A stretch of DNA of 6,174 nt from Vulcanococcus sp. SFB_649D_100_25 (GCA_030833825.1 JAURGL010000101.1:1-6174), one strand, 5' to 3'; positions 1 to 6,098 are shown, counted from the first letter of the stretch. Made by a program: numbers and translations. The notes: generated from the sequence alone by a model not told the origin.

Positions 1-176
1 ATCGCTCCTACGTCCGCTCGGCATGGGGGTAGCCCATACCTTTTCAGTTCGCCCCTCCGGGACACAAGTTTTCGAGAGAGTTCGTGACCGCGGTCCCTGA
101 GGGCCATGGGCACTTGGGCCAGTCCCGGACGGCTTGGGCAGACGCTTTTAGGATCCGCTCAACACGAGACCGCTCA
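1..176. other. Non-coding lead-in upstream of mrp
   Basis: No gene can be supported here. A reading frame from the left edge ends at a TAG at 30-32, giving a nine-residue tail (RSYVRSAWG) that could be the end of an upstream + strand gene but is too short to identify. On the - strand an ATG at 24-22 could open a leftward gene (MPSGRRSD...), equally unverifiable. The frame of mrp stays open back to a GTG at 84, but the 31 extra residues look like translated leader rather than Mrp. A TAGGAT at 149-154 could be a -10 box for mrp; it has no convincing -35. Confidence 0.5.
20..44 (+). terminator. Weak intrinsic terminator-like hairpin
   Basis: GGCATGGG (20-27) pairs with CCCATACC (33-40) with one C/A mismatch around a five-base GGTAG loop, and TTTT follows at 41-44. 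This is the shape of a short rho-independent terminator for a rightward gene ending at or before the left edge; the TAG at 30-32 lies inside it. The short U-tract and the mismatch make it weak, and the stem has no T-run on the other strand. Confidence 0.35.
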
Positions 177-1280
177 ATGGCAAGTGCAGACCAGGCCCTC
201 ACGCAGGCCCTTGCCGCCCTTGAGCCCCTCAAAGATGCCGGCACCGGTCGCGGTCTGCTCGAACTCCAGTGGATTCAGCAGGTGCGTGTCCAGAACAACC
301 GGGTGGTGTTCCGTTTGGCCCTACCCGGTTACGCCTCTTCCCAGCGGGATCGCATCGCTGCCGATGCCCGCGGTGCCCTGCTGCAGGTCAACGGCATCGA
401 GGACGTCCAGATCGAACTGGCTCAGGCTCCGGCTCAGGCGGCTCCCCAGCCGGGCGCACCGATTGGGGCCGCTGGCCATGGGGCTGGGGCACCGGAGCGA
501 CAGCCGATCCCCGGGGTGAAGCAGGTGATCGCCGTCAGCAGTGGCAAGGGGGGCGTCGGGAAGAGCACCGTGGCGGTGAACCTCGCCTGCGCTCTGGCGG
601 CTTCTGGCTTGAAGGTGGGTCTGCTCGATGCCGATATCTACGGCCCGAACGCCCCCACGATGCTTGGGGTGGCCGATCAAACGCCCCAGGTGCGCGGGAG
701 CGGTAACGCTCAGGTGCTCACCCCGATCGAGAGCTGCGGGATCGCCATGGTCTCGATGGGCCTCCTGATTGATGCCGACCAGCCCGTGATCTGGCGAGGG
801 CCGATGTTGAACGGCATCATTCGCCAATTCCTCTATCAGGTGGAGTGGGGCGAGCGGGATGTGTTGGTGGTGGACCTGCCGCCTGGCACCGGTGATGCCC
901 AGCTCAGCCTGGCCCAGGCCGTTCCCATGGCAGGGGTGGTGATCGTGACCACCCCTCAGATCGTGTCTCTGCAGGATGCCCGGCGGGGCCTGGCGATGTT
1001 CCAGCAGCTGGATGTCCCCGTCCTGGGGGTGGTGGAGAACATGACTGCGTTCATTCCCCCGGATGCCCCCGAGAAGCGCTACGAGCTCTTCGGTAGCGGC
1101 GGTGGTCAGCGGTTGGCTGAGGAAAGCGGGGTCCCCCTGCTGGCCCAGCTGCCCATGGAGATGGCCGTGGTCCAGGGTGGAGATGACGGCCGCCCGGCGG
1201 TGCTGAGTGCGCCTGACTCCGCCACCGCCGCAGCGTTCAAGACCCTGGCAGCTCGCCTTCCCGTCGCGATGGCGCGATGA
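177..1280 (+). CDS. mrp: Mrp/ApbC-family P-loop ATPase, iron-sulfur carrier type
   Basis: A 367-residue cytoplasmic ATPase of the Mrp/ApbC/Nbp35 branch of the ParA/MinD-like (SIMIBI) P-loop proteins, a family that carries or assembles iron-sulfur clusters. An N-terminal MIP18 (DUF59)-like domain (about residues 1-80) is joined by an Ala/Pro/Gly-rich linker (about 82-110) to the ATPase domain. The deviant Walker A motif SGKGGVGKST covers residues 122-131, with signature Lys124 and P-loop Lys129; LLDADIYGPN and VVDLPPGTGD follow as switch/Walker B regions. The CxxC that binds the bridging cluster in ApbC and Nbp35 is absent: the region after ENM (Asn288) reads TAFIPPDAPEKRYELFG, and the protein has only Cys138 and Cys187. 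I chose ATG 177 because it gives the usual cyanobacterial N-terminus; GTG 84 would add 31 unlikely residues. Its end overlaps rodA by 4 nt (ATGA). Family assignment is firm; the precise client is unknown. Confidence 0.95.
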   Translation: MASADQALTQALAALEPLKDAGTGRGLLELQWIQQVRVQNNRVVFRLALPGYASSQRDRIAADARGALLQVNGIEDVQIELAQAPAQAAPQPGAPIGAAGHGAGAPERQPIPGVKQVIAVSSGKGGVGKSTVAVNLACALAASGLKVGLLDADIYGPNAPTMLGVADQTPQVRGSGNAQVLTPIESCGIAMVSMGLLIDADQPVIWRGPMLNGIIRQFLYQVEWGERDVLVVDLPPGTGDAQLSLAQAVPMAGVVIVTTPQIVSLQDARRGLAMFQQLDVPVLGVVENMTAFIPPDAPEKRYELFGSGGGQRLAEESGVPLLAQLPMEMAVVQGGDDGRPAVLSAPDSATAAAFKTLAARLPVAMAR

Positions 1281-2554
1281 CCCTCGCCGGCGCCTGGTGG
1301 AAAGGCCGCGGCAGCAGCCTGCGTTCCCATCGGCGGAGACTGTTCGCCGGGGTTGACCGCCTGCTCTGGTGGATTCCTCTGGCGATGATTTTCGTCGCCG
1401 GCATCTTGATCGCCAGCACCCAACGCCAGGCCGGCTATGCCGACTGGTATCAGCACTGGGTCACCGCCGCGGTTGGCATGGCCATCGCCCTGGGGCTGGC
1501 CCGGGTGCCGGTGGAGCGCATCACCCGCTGGATCTGGCCGATTTATGGGGCCACGATCGTGAGCCTGGTGGCAGTGCGAGTGGTCGGTGTCAGCGCCCTG
1601 GGTGCCCAGAGCTGGATCAACATCGCCGGCTTCCATGTGCAGCCCTCGGAGTTCGCCAAGATCGCCGCGATCCTGTTGTTGGCTCAGGTGCTGGCGCGCC
1701 ACCCGGTGGAGCGCCCGGTTGATCTGGTGAGGCCTGTGGCCACCATCAGCGTCCCCTGGCTCCTGGTGTTGATTCAGCCGGATCTGGGCACATCGTTGGT
1801 CTTTGGGGCTGTGCTGCTGGTGATGACCTACTGGTCCGGCATGCCCGGGGCCTGGGTGGTGTTGCTGATCTCCCCGCTGGTGACCTCAATCCTGGCCGGG
1901 GTTTTTCCCTGGCTGCTGCTGGCCTGGATCCCGGCGATGGCCTGGCTGGCGTTCAAGACCCTGCCTTGGAAGCGCCTGGCTCCCCTGGCGGTCCTGGCCA
2001 TCGAGGGTCTGTTCGCCGTGGCAACTCCCTGGCTGTGGAACAACTTCCTGCAGCCCCACCAACGGGATCGCCTCACCCTCTTTCTTGACCCCAACAAGGA
2101 TCCCCTTGGCGGCGGCTATCACCTGCTGCAGAGCACGGTGGGCATCGGATCCGGAGGCTTGTTCGGGACCGGATTGCTGCAGGGTCACCTCACCCTGCTG
2201 CGCTTCATTCCTGAGCAGCACACGGATTTCATCTTCAGCGCTCTGGGGGAGGAAACCGGTTTCCTCGGCAGCGCTCTGGTGGTGGTTGGTTTTGTGGCCT
2301 GGATCTGGCGGCTGTTGCAGATCGCACGCAATGCCCGTACGGATCTTGAAACCCTGGTGGTGATCGGGGTCGGGGCGATGGTGATGTTCCAAGTGGTGGT
2401 CAACATCAACATGACCATCGGTCTGGGGCCGATCACCGGGATCCCCCTGCCCTGGCTGAGCTATGGGCGCTCGGCGATGTTGGTGAACTTCATCGGTCTC
2501 GGGCTCTGCGCATCGGTGGCGCGGCGAGGCAAAAAACTGCCCTTCCGCCGCTGA
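1277..2554 (+). CDS. rodA: RodA, SEDS-family peptidoglycan glycosyltransferase
   Basis: A 425-residue polytopic inner-membrane protein of the SEDS (FtsW/RodA/SpoVE) family, which polymerises lipid II into glycan strands with a class B penicillin-binding protein. A basic N-terminus (RSHRRR) precedes about ten hydrophobic segments. The motifs LIQPDLGTSL and QSTVGIGSGGLFGTG, and then PEQHTDFIFSALGEE, are classic; Asp317 in HTDFIF matches the essential Asp of E. coli RodA (D262) and FtsW (D297). The C-terminal signature reads GIPLPWLSYGRSAML, with Arg398 where most family members have Gly (SYGGS). The QPDLGT and PLPW motifs favour RodA over FtsW. The start overlaps the mrp stop by 4 nt and has no ribosome-binding site of its own, suggesting translational coupling. 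The stop overlaps the next start by 1 nt (TGATG). The RodA-versus-FtsW call is slightly less certain than the family call. Confidence 0.93.
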   Translation: MTLAGAWWKGRGSSLRSHRRRLFAGVDRLLWWIPLAMIFVAGILIASTQRQAGYADWYQHWVTAAVGMAIALGLARVPVERITRWIWPIYGATIVSLVAVRVVGVSALGAQSWINIAGFHVQPSEFAKIAAILLLAQVLARHPVERPVDLVRPVATISVPWLLVLIQPDLGTSLVFGAVLLVMTYWSGMPGAWVVLLISPLVTSILAGVFPWLLLAWIPAMAWLAFKTLPWKRLAPLAVLAIEGLFAVATPWLWNNFLQPHQRDRLTLFLDPNKDPLGGGYHLLQSTVGIGSGGLFGTGLLQGHLTLLRFIPEQHTDFIFSALGEETGFLGSALVVVGFVAWIWRLLQIARNARTDLETLVVIGVGAMVMFQVVVNINMTIGLGPITGIPLPWLSYGRSAMLVNFIGLGLCASVARRGKKLPFRR

Positions 2555-3933
2555 TGGCTGCATCGGCCTTGAGTTTTGAGGCCCTGCGCCGCTGCCTAGC
2601 CGATGGTGTCCCCCCGGGGCGCAGTGACGAAGACAGCGTGCGTCGTCAATGGTGGGCAGCCCTGTCGGTGCTTCAGGACGATCTGCTCCTGCCCTTGGGC
2701 GCCCAACAGGGGGTGTGGCTGGCCTCTCCCTTGCCGGCCCTCTACGAGCCGTCCCTGTTGCAGCAGCTTCAGGGCTGGGTCTGGGCGCCTCCCGAGCTGA
2801 AGGATCTGCTGCAGTCCTCGTCGCCTCTGTTGCCTGCAGGCGCGGCCGCCCCCGTGGCCAGTGGAGGGTTTCAGCGTCTGGCCCTGGAGGAGGGCGATGG
2901 CACCGATCCCGTGCTGCTGCTAATCACCCCCAGGTTGCAGATCGCGATGGCCCTGGTGGGGGCTCCCCAGTCCCGCCGCCTGGTGGTGCGCTTTGATCCG
3001 CCCACCCTCTCGGCGGCCTTGAGCCTGCTGGATGAACGCCTGCAGGGCAGCGATCCCGAGCAAGGACAGGCTCTGCGCCGCGCCATCCAGGCCTTGGGGG
3101 ATTTGCAGTGCGATGAGCAGCGGGTGCAGCGGTTCTGGCCCCTGTTGGCCGAGCGCCTGGCCTCCATGGCCCCGAGCGTCACGCTGCAGCCCCTGGTGCA
3201 TCGCGGTGGGGATGCGGGCAATCACCATGGCCCCAGCAGTGAGCTGGCCCTGCTGGAGGCGTTGACCCATGAGGTGCGTACGCCCCTGGCCACGATTCGC
3301 ACCCTGATTCGTTCCCTGCTGCGGCGCACAGATCTCTCGGATCTGGTCCGGAAGCGTTTGCATCAGATTGATGGGGAGTGCAGTGAGCAGATCGATCGCT
3401 TCGGTCTGATCTTTCTGGCGGCTGAGCTGCAGCGCGAGCCGGTGGCGGATCAGGAGCAGCGCGGCCTGGCCCGGACGGATCTTTCCCAGTTGCTGCGTCA
3501 GCTGGAGCCCCTCTGGCAGCAGCAGCTGGATCGGCGTGGCCTGGTTCTGGAGTTGAGCCTCAGCCCGGATCTCCCGCTGGTGCTGAGCGACCCCGCGCGC
3601 CTGGAAACCGTGCTGGGGGGGCTGATGGATCGTTTCAGCCGTGGGTTGCCCGCTGGCAGCCGCGTTCAGCTCAGCCTGCAGCCCGCCGGGGCTCGCCTGA
3701 AGCTGCGCCTGAGCGCCTTGAACCTCACGCCCGCCGATGCCGAGGGCGGGTTGGGGCGCGAGGAGCAGCAGGAGAGGGTTGGCCCGGTGCTGAGCTGGAA
3801 CCCCACCACCGGCAGCCTGCAGCTGAGCCGCCAGGCCACCCAGCGGCTGTTCCACAGCCTCGGGGGCCGCCTGGCAGAGCGCTCGGGGAACGACCTCACG
3901 GTGTTCTTCCCGGTGGCTGCATCGGAGCCCTGA
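2554..3933 (+). CDS. Soluble histidine-kinase-like protein with degenerate ATPase domain
   Basis: A 459-residue two-component histidine-kinase homologue with no membrane segment or signal peptide, so probably cytoplasmic. About the first 225 residues are an unidentified sensor region; hydrophobic strands near 118-150 (DPVLLLITP, RLVVRFDPP) suggest an alpha/beta fold, possibly GAF- or DICT-like, which is a guess. A normal dimerisation/phosphoacceptor helix pair follows, with His239 in LTHEVRTPL. The catalytic half is altered. The N-box position (residues 350-362) reads LETVLGGLMDRFS and lacks both usual Asn residues. No DxGxG G1 box is visible. The G2 region is reduced to TTGSLQLS (Gly420) before a recognisable LGGRL (Gly437). 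His239, Glu240 and Thr243 keep the HExxT pattern used for phosphotransfer and phosphatase activity. It may have lost autokinase activity and act as a phosphatase, scaffold or heterodimer partner. It starts 1 nt inside rodA and is last in that operon; no response regulator lies nearby. Confidence 0.85.
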   Translation: MAASALSFEALRRCLADGVPPGRSDEDSVRRQWWAALSVLQDDLLLPLGAQQGVWLASPLPALYEPSLLQQLQGWVWAPPELKDLLQSSSPLLPAGAAAPVASGGFQRLALEEGDGTDPVLLLITPRLQIAMALVGAPQSRRLVVRFDPPTLSAALSLLDERLQGSDPEQGQALRRAIQALGDLQCDEQRVQRFWPLLAERLASMAPSVTLQPLVHRGGDAGNHHGPSSELALLEALTHEVRTPLATIRTLIRSLLRRTDLSDLVRKRLHQIDGECSEQIDRFGLIFLAAELQREPVADQEQRGLARTDLSQLLRQLEPLWQQQLDRRGLVLELSLSPDLPLVLSDPARLETVLGGLMDRFSRGLPAGSRVQLSLQPAGARLKLRLSALNLTPADAEGGLGREEQQERVGPVLSWNPTTGSLQLSRQATQRLFHSLGGRLAERSGNDLTVFFPVAASEP

Positions 3934-3962
3934 GCGCCGCTGTTTGTTGACGGGTGTGAAGA

Positions 3963-3983
3963 GAGCTGGGTTGCCCCCAGTTC
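3963..3983 (+). terminator. Hairpin after the kinase-like gene, no U-tract
   Basis: GAGCTGGG (3963-3970) pairs with CCCAGTTC (3976-3983), including one G-U pair, around a TTGCC loop, 29 nt after the stop codon at 3933. It could end or stabilise the mrp-rodA-kinase transcript, but no T-run follows, so it is not a standard intrinsic terminator. It might instead belong to the psaD upstream region. Confidence 0.25.
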
Positions 3984-3997
3984 CCCTGAAAACACGG

Positions 3998-4006
3998 TGC
4001 TAGCTT
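3998..4006 (+). promoter_or_regulatory. Candidate extended -10 promoter of psaD
   Basis: TGCTAGCTT fits the extended -10 pattern TGN-TANNNT, with the hexamer TAGCTT at 4001-4006. A start about 7 nt downstream would give a leader of roughly 40 nt before the psaD ATG. No good -35 lies at 16-18 nt; TTGCCC (3971-3976) is 24 nt away. A near-consensus TTGACG sits at 3947-3952 but has no -10 at the right spacing. A strong promoter is expected for a photosystem I gene and this is the best site in the gap. Confidence 0.35.
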
Positions 4007-4019
4007 CCGTTTGAAACGG
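4007..4019. promoter_or_regulatory. 13-nt perfect dyad, possible psaD operator
   Basis: CCGTTT-G-AAACGG is a perfect inverted repeat of two six-base arms around one G. It abuts the candidate -10 and would cover the expected transcription start, a typical operator position. As RNA it could form only a five-pair stem with a three-base loop. It does not match the HLR1 (RpaB) direct-repeat motif known for light-regulated photosystem I genes. Confidence 0.3.
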
Positions 4020-4030
4020 TCTGCGGTCCG
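4017..4030 (+). repeat. Two tandem 7-nt repeats in the psaD leader
   Basis: CGGTCTG is followed directly by CGGTCCG (six of seven bases identical). A further CGGTG lies at 3995-3999, 22 nt upstream of the first unit. The second unit overlaps a short GCGG-T-CCGC dyad (4023-4031). The elements are short enough to be chance in GC-rich DNA, but they cluster in the presumed 5' leader beside the dyad. Confidence 0.3.
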
Positions 4031-4054
4031 CCGACACCCCTCTCCGGAACAGCC

Positions 4055-4477
4055 ATGGCATTGAGCGGTCAACTCCCGAAGTACATCGGCAGCACAGGCG
4101 GTCTGCTCAACGCCGCTGAGACCGAAGAGAAGTACGCGATCACCTGGACCAGCAGCAAAGTTCAGCCCTTTGAGCTCCCCACCGGTGGTGCCGCTCACAT
4201 GAACGAGGGCGAGAACATCATGTATTTCGCCCGCAAGGAGCAGTGCCTGGCCCTCGGCACCCAGCTGCGGACCAAGTTCAAGCCCCGGATCGAGGACTAC
4301 AAGATCTACCGGATCTTCCCCGGTGGCGACACCGAGTTCCTGCACCCGAAAGATGGTGTGTTCCCTGAGAAGGTGAACGAAGGTCGCCAGATGGTGGGTC
4401 ACAACGCCCGTCGCATCGGCCAGAACGGCAACCCCGCCAGCATCAAGTTCACCGGCAAGAACACCTTCGACTCCTGA
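4055..4477 (+). CDS. psaD: Photosystem I reaction centre subunit II (PsaD)
   Basis: A 140-residue peripheral subunit on the cytoplasmic (stromal-type) face of photosystem I. In this family PsaD holds PsaC in place and provides the docking site for ferredoxin and flavodoxin. The protein has the usual cyanobacterial length. Characteristic stretches are present in order: GSTGGLL (11-18), EEKYAITWTS (24-33), PTGGAAHMNEGEN (42-54), RKEQCLALGTQLRTKFKP (60-77), DGVFPEKVNEGR (100-111) and RRIGQN (119-124). Lys106 matches the ferredoxin-binding Lys106 of Synechocystis PsaD. No signal peptide is expected or seen. The ATG at 4055 gives the conserved N-terminus; a weak GGA about 8 nt upstream is the only Shine-Dalgarno-like sequence. 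It has its own leader with promoter-like elements and a strong terminator, so it is probably a monocistronic, highly expressed gene. From memory, psaD also lies next to trpE in Synechocystis. Confidence 0.99.
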   Translation: MALSGQLPKYIGSTGGLLNAAETEEKYAITWTSSKVQPFELPTGGAAHMNEGENIMYFARKEQCLALGTQLRTKFKPRIEDYKIYRIFPGGDTEFLHPKDGVFPEKVNEGRQMVGHNARRIGQNGNPASIKFTGKNTFDS

Positions 4478-4523
4478 GTCGATCCGGACTCGTTTTCCGC
4501 GCGGCGAACGATCCACCAACCTC

Positions 4524-4529
4524 TATAAA
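4524..4529 (+). promoter_or_regulatory. Candidate -10 box for trpE
   Basis: TATAAA matches five of six bases of the sigma70 -10 consensus. No -35 is visible at normal spacing (4501-4506 is GCGGCG). A start near 4535-4537 would fall inside the 5' arm of the terminator stem, so the resulting RNA could not form the full hairpin and would read on into trpE. It is the only AT-rich -10-like site between psaD and trpE, which is the main reason to list it. Confidence 0.3.
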
Positions 4530-4531
4530 GG

Positions 4532-4556
4532 CGGGGCCAGGCGCCCCGTTTTTTTT
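4532..4556 (+). terminator. Strong intrinsic terminator after psaD
   Basis: CGGGGC (4532-4537) and GCCCCG (4543-4548) form six G-C pairs around a CAGGC loop, followed by eight T residues (4549-4556). Two G-U pairs can extend the base. This is a textbook rho-independent terminator 54 nt after the psaD stop. It ends 21 nt before the trpE ATG, so it also sets how much psaD transcript reaches trpE. Confidence 0.92.
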
Positions 4557-4577
4557 GCCTGCTTGCCCGTCGTTGTG

Positions 4578-6098
4578 ATGCCATCCCCCGACCGCGCCAC
4601 TGTTCTGGCCCAGGCTCAGTCGGGCAGCAATTTCATCCCGATCTGGCGCACGTGGCCAGCGGATCTGGAAACCCCCCTGACCACCTGGCTGAAGGTAGGG
4701 GCGGGCAGTGGGCACGGGGTCCTACTGGAGAGTGTTGAGGGTGGTGAGCGGATCGGGCGGTGGAGCTTCGTGGTCAGCGATCCGCTCTGGACCCTGAGCG
4801 TCCGGGGTGATCAGGCCCAGCAGTGCTGGCGGGATGGCCGCAGTCAGAGCCGCAGCGGCAATCCCTTTGATCTCCTGCGGGACACCCTGGCGCCCTACAG
4901 CGCTCCGGCGGTGCCGGGGCTGCCGCCCCTGGGTCAGTTGTTCGGGTTCTGGGGCTACGAGTTAATCCGCTGGATTGAGCCCACCGTTCCGGTGCATCCC
5001 ACCGATCCCGAGGGACCTCCGGATGGTTGCTGGATGCTCGCTGACAGCCTGCTGGCCTTCGATCAGGTGAAGAGGCAGCTCACGGCTGTGGCCTATGTGA
5101 ATGTGGCCGATGGGCAGGCGATCACGGAGGCCTATGACGCTGCTGTGGCTCGCCTCGATGCCCTCGAGCAGCGGATGCACCAACCCTTGCCGGCGGGGGT
5201 CACCCCCCTGGATTGGCGCGACGATGCCTCCGTTGAGCTGCCGATCAGCAGCAACCGCAGCCGCGATGAGTTCGAAGCGGCGGTGCTCACGGCGAAAGAG
5301 CACATCGCCGCCGGTGATGTGTTCCAGCTGGTGATCAGCCAGCGCCTTGAAACCCCTGTGCAGCGGGAGCCCTTTGAGCTCTACCGCAGTCTGCGGATGG
5401 TGAATCCATCCCCCTACATGGCCTTCTTCAATTTCGGGGGCTGGTATCTGATTGGATCCAGCCCTGAGGTGATGGTCAAGGCCGAACCCATCGCCGATGG
5501 CAGTGGCCGGGTGAAGGCCTCCCTGCGTCCGATCGCAGGCACCCGCCCTCGCGGGGCCACCGACGCTGAGGATTTGGCACTGGAGAAGGACCTGCTGGCC
5601 GACCCCAAGGAGTGCGCTGAGCACGTGATGCTTGTCGACTTGGGTCGCAATGACCTGGGCCGGGTCTGTCTCCCGGGCAGTGTCAGCGTGAGTGAGCTGA
5701 TGGTGATTGAGCGTTACTCCCACGTGATGCACATCGTCAGTGAGGTGGAGGGGCTGCTGGATCCGGAGCGTGATGTCTGGGATCTGCTGATGGCCTCCTT
5801 CCCGGCCGGCACCGTGAGCGGGGCTCCCAAGATCCGGGCCATGCAGTTGATTCATGCCCTGGAACCCGACTCCCGTGGGCCCTACTCCGGGGTGTATGGG
5901 GCCATGGACCTCAGCGGTGCCCTCAACACGGCCATCACCATCCGCACCATGGTGGTGTTGCCTGCTGCAGAGGGCGGTTGGCGGGTGCAGGTCCAGGCTG
6001 GGGCCGGCCTGGTAGCGGATTCCGTCCCGGCATCAGAATTCCAGGAGACCCTCAACAAAGCTCGCGGCATGCTCAAAGCCCTGGCCTGTCTCGCATGA
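4578..6098 (+). CDS. trpE: Anthranilate synthase component I (TrpE)
   Basis: A 506-residue cytoplasmic enzyme that makes anthranilate from chorismate, with ammonia supplied by the TrpG glutaminase; this is the first committed step of tryptophan synthesis. The N-terminal regulatory domain carries the LLES motif (Glu51-Ser52) that binds feedback-inhibiting tryptophan in the family. The C-terminal chorismate-binding domain is intact: PIAGTRPRG (318-326), VDLGRNDLGRV (353-363), PAGTVSGAPKIRAM (409-422), GALNTAITIR and QAGAGLVADS (473-482). No glutaminase domain is fused and trpG is not in the window. I chose ATG 4578, which gives the usual MPSPDR-type N-terminus; GTG 4575 and TTG 4563 are in-frame alternatives, and none has a Shine-Dalgarno sequence. 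No Trp-codon leader peptide is seen, so classical attenuation is unlikely. The stop overlaps the next start by 4 nt. Aminodeoxychorismate synthase (PabB) is the main alternative, but LLES and the overall match favour TrpE. Confidence 0.97.
   Translation: MPSPDRATVLAQAQSGSNFIPIWRTWPADLETPLTTWLKVGAGSGHGVLLESVEGGERIGRWSFVVSDPLWTLSVRGDQAQQCWRDGRSQSRSGNPFDLLRDTLAPYSAPAVPGLPPLGQLFGFWGYELIRWIEPTVPVHPTDPEGPPDGCWMLADSLLAFDQVKRQLTAVAYVNVADGQAITEAYDAAVARLDALEQRMHQPLPAGVTPLDWRDDASVELPISSNRSRDEFEAAVLTAKEHIAAGDVFQLVISQRLETPVQREPFELYRSLRMVNPSPYMAFFNFGGWYLIGSSPEVMVKAEPIADGSGRVKASLRPIAGTRPRGATDAEDLALEKDLLADPKECAEHVMLVDLGRNDLGRVCLPGSVSVSELMVIERYSHVMHIVSEVEGLLDPERDVWDLLMASFPAGTVSGAPKIRAMQLIHALEPDSRGPYSGVYGAMDLSGALNTAITIRTMVVLPAAEGGWRVQVQAGAGLVADSVPASEFQETLNKARGMLKALACLA

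Noticed and set aside
1..60. tRNA-like GCCGAGCGG on the - strand, reminiscent of a tRNA-Ser D-arm
   Set aside because: No matching acceptor stem or D-stem partner is visible and the window edge cuts the region, so a tRNA cannot be supported.
84..176. In-frame GTG extension of mrp by 31 residues
   Set aside because: The extra residues do not resemble Mrp N-termini, whereas ATG 177 gives the expected MIP18-like start. The extension contains no motif.
2920..3855. Long - strand open frame (311 codons) opposite the kinase-like gene
   Set aside because: It mirrors the codon structure of the + strand gene in GC-rich DNA, resembles no protein family and is very rich in Gln, Ala and Gly, as such shadows usually are.
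3896..4519. Open frame on the - strand covering all of psaD
   Set aside because: psaD is unmistakable on the + strand; the antisense frame has no family resemblance and no start signal. An antisense RNA is possible but nothing in the sequence shows one.
4563..4577. TTG or GTG start for trpE
   Set aside because: ATG 4578 gives the familiar TrpE N-terminus; the upstream codons add only three to five residues right after the terminator U-tract, without a ribosome-binding site.
4478..4577. Tryptophan leader peptide or riboswitch before trpE
   Set aside because: There are no clustered Trp codons after a start codon, and the only strong structure is a simple terminator without a visible alternative antiterminator stem.
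4962..5855. Long - strand open frame (297 codons) inside trpE
   Set aside because: It lies wholly opposite conserved TrpE motifs and has a His/Gln/Gly-rich shadow composition with no recognisable domain.
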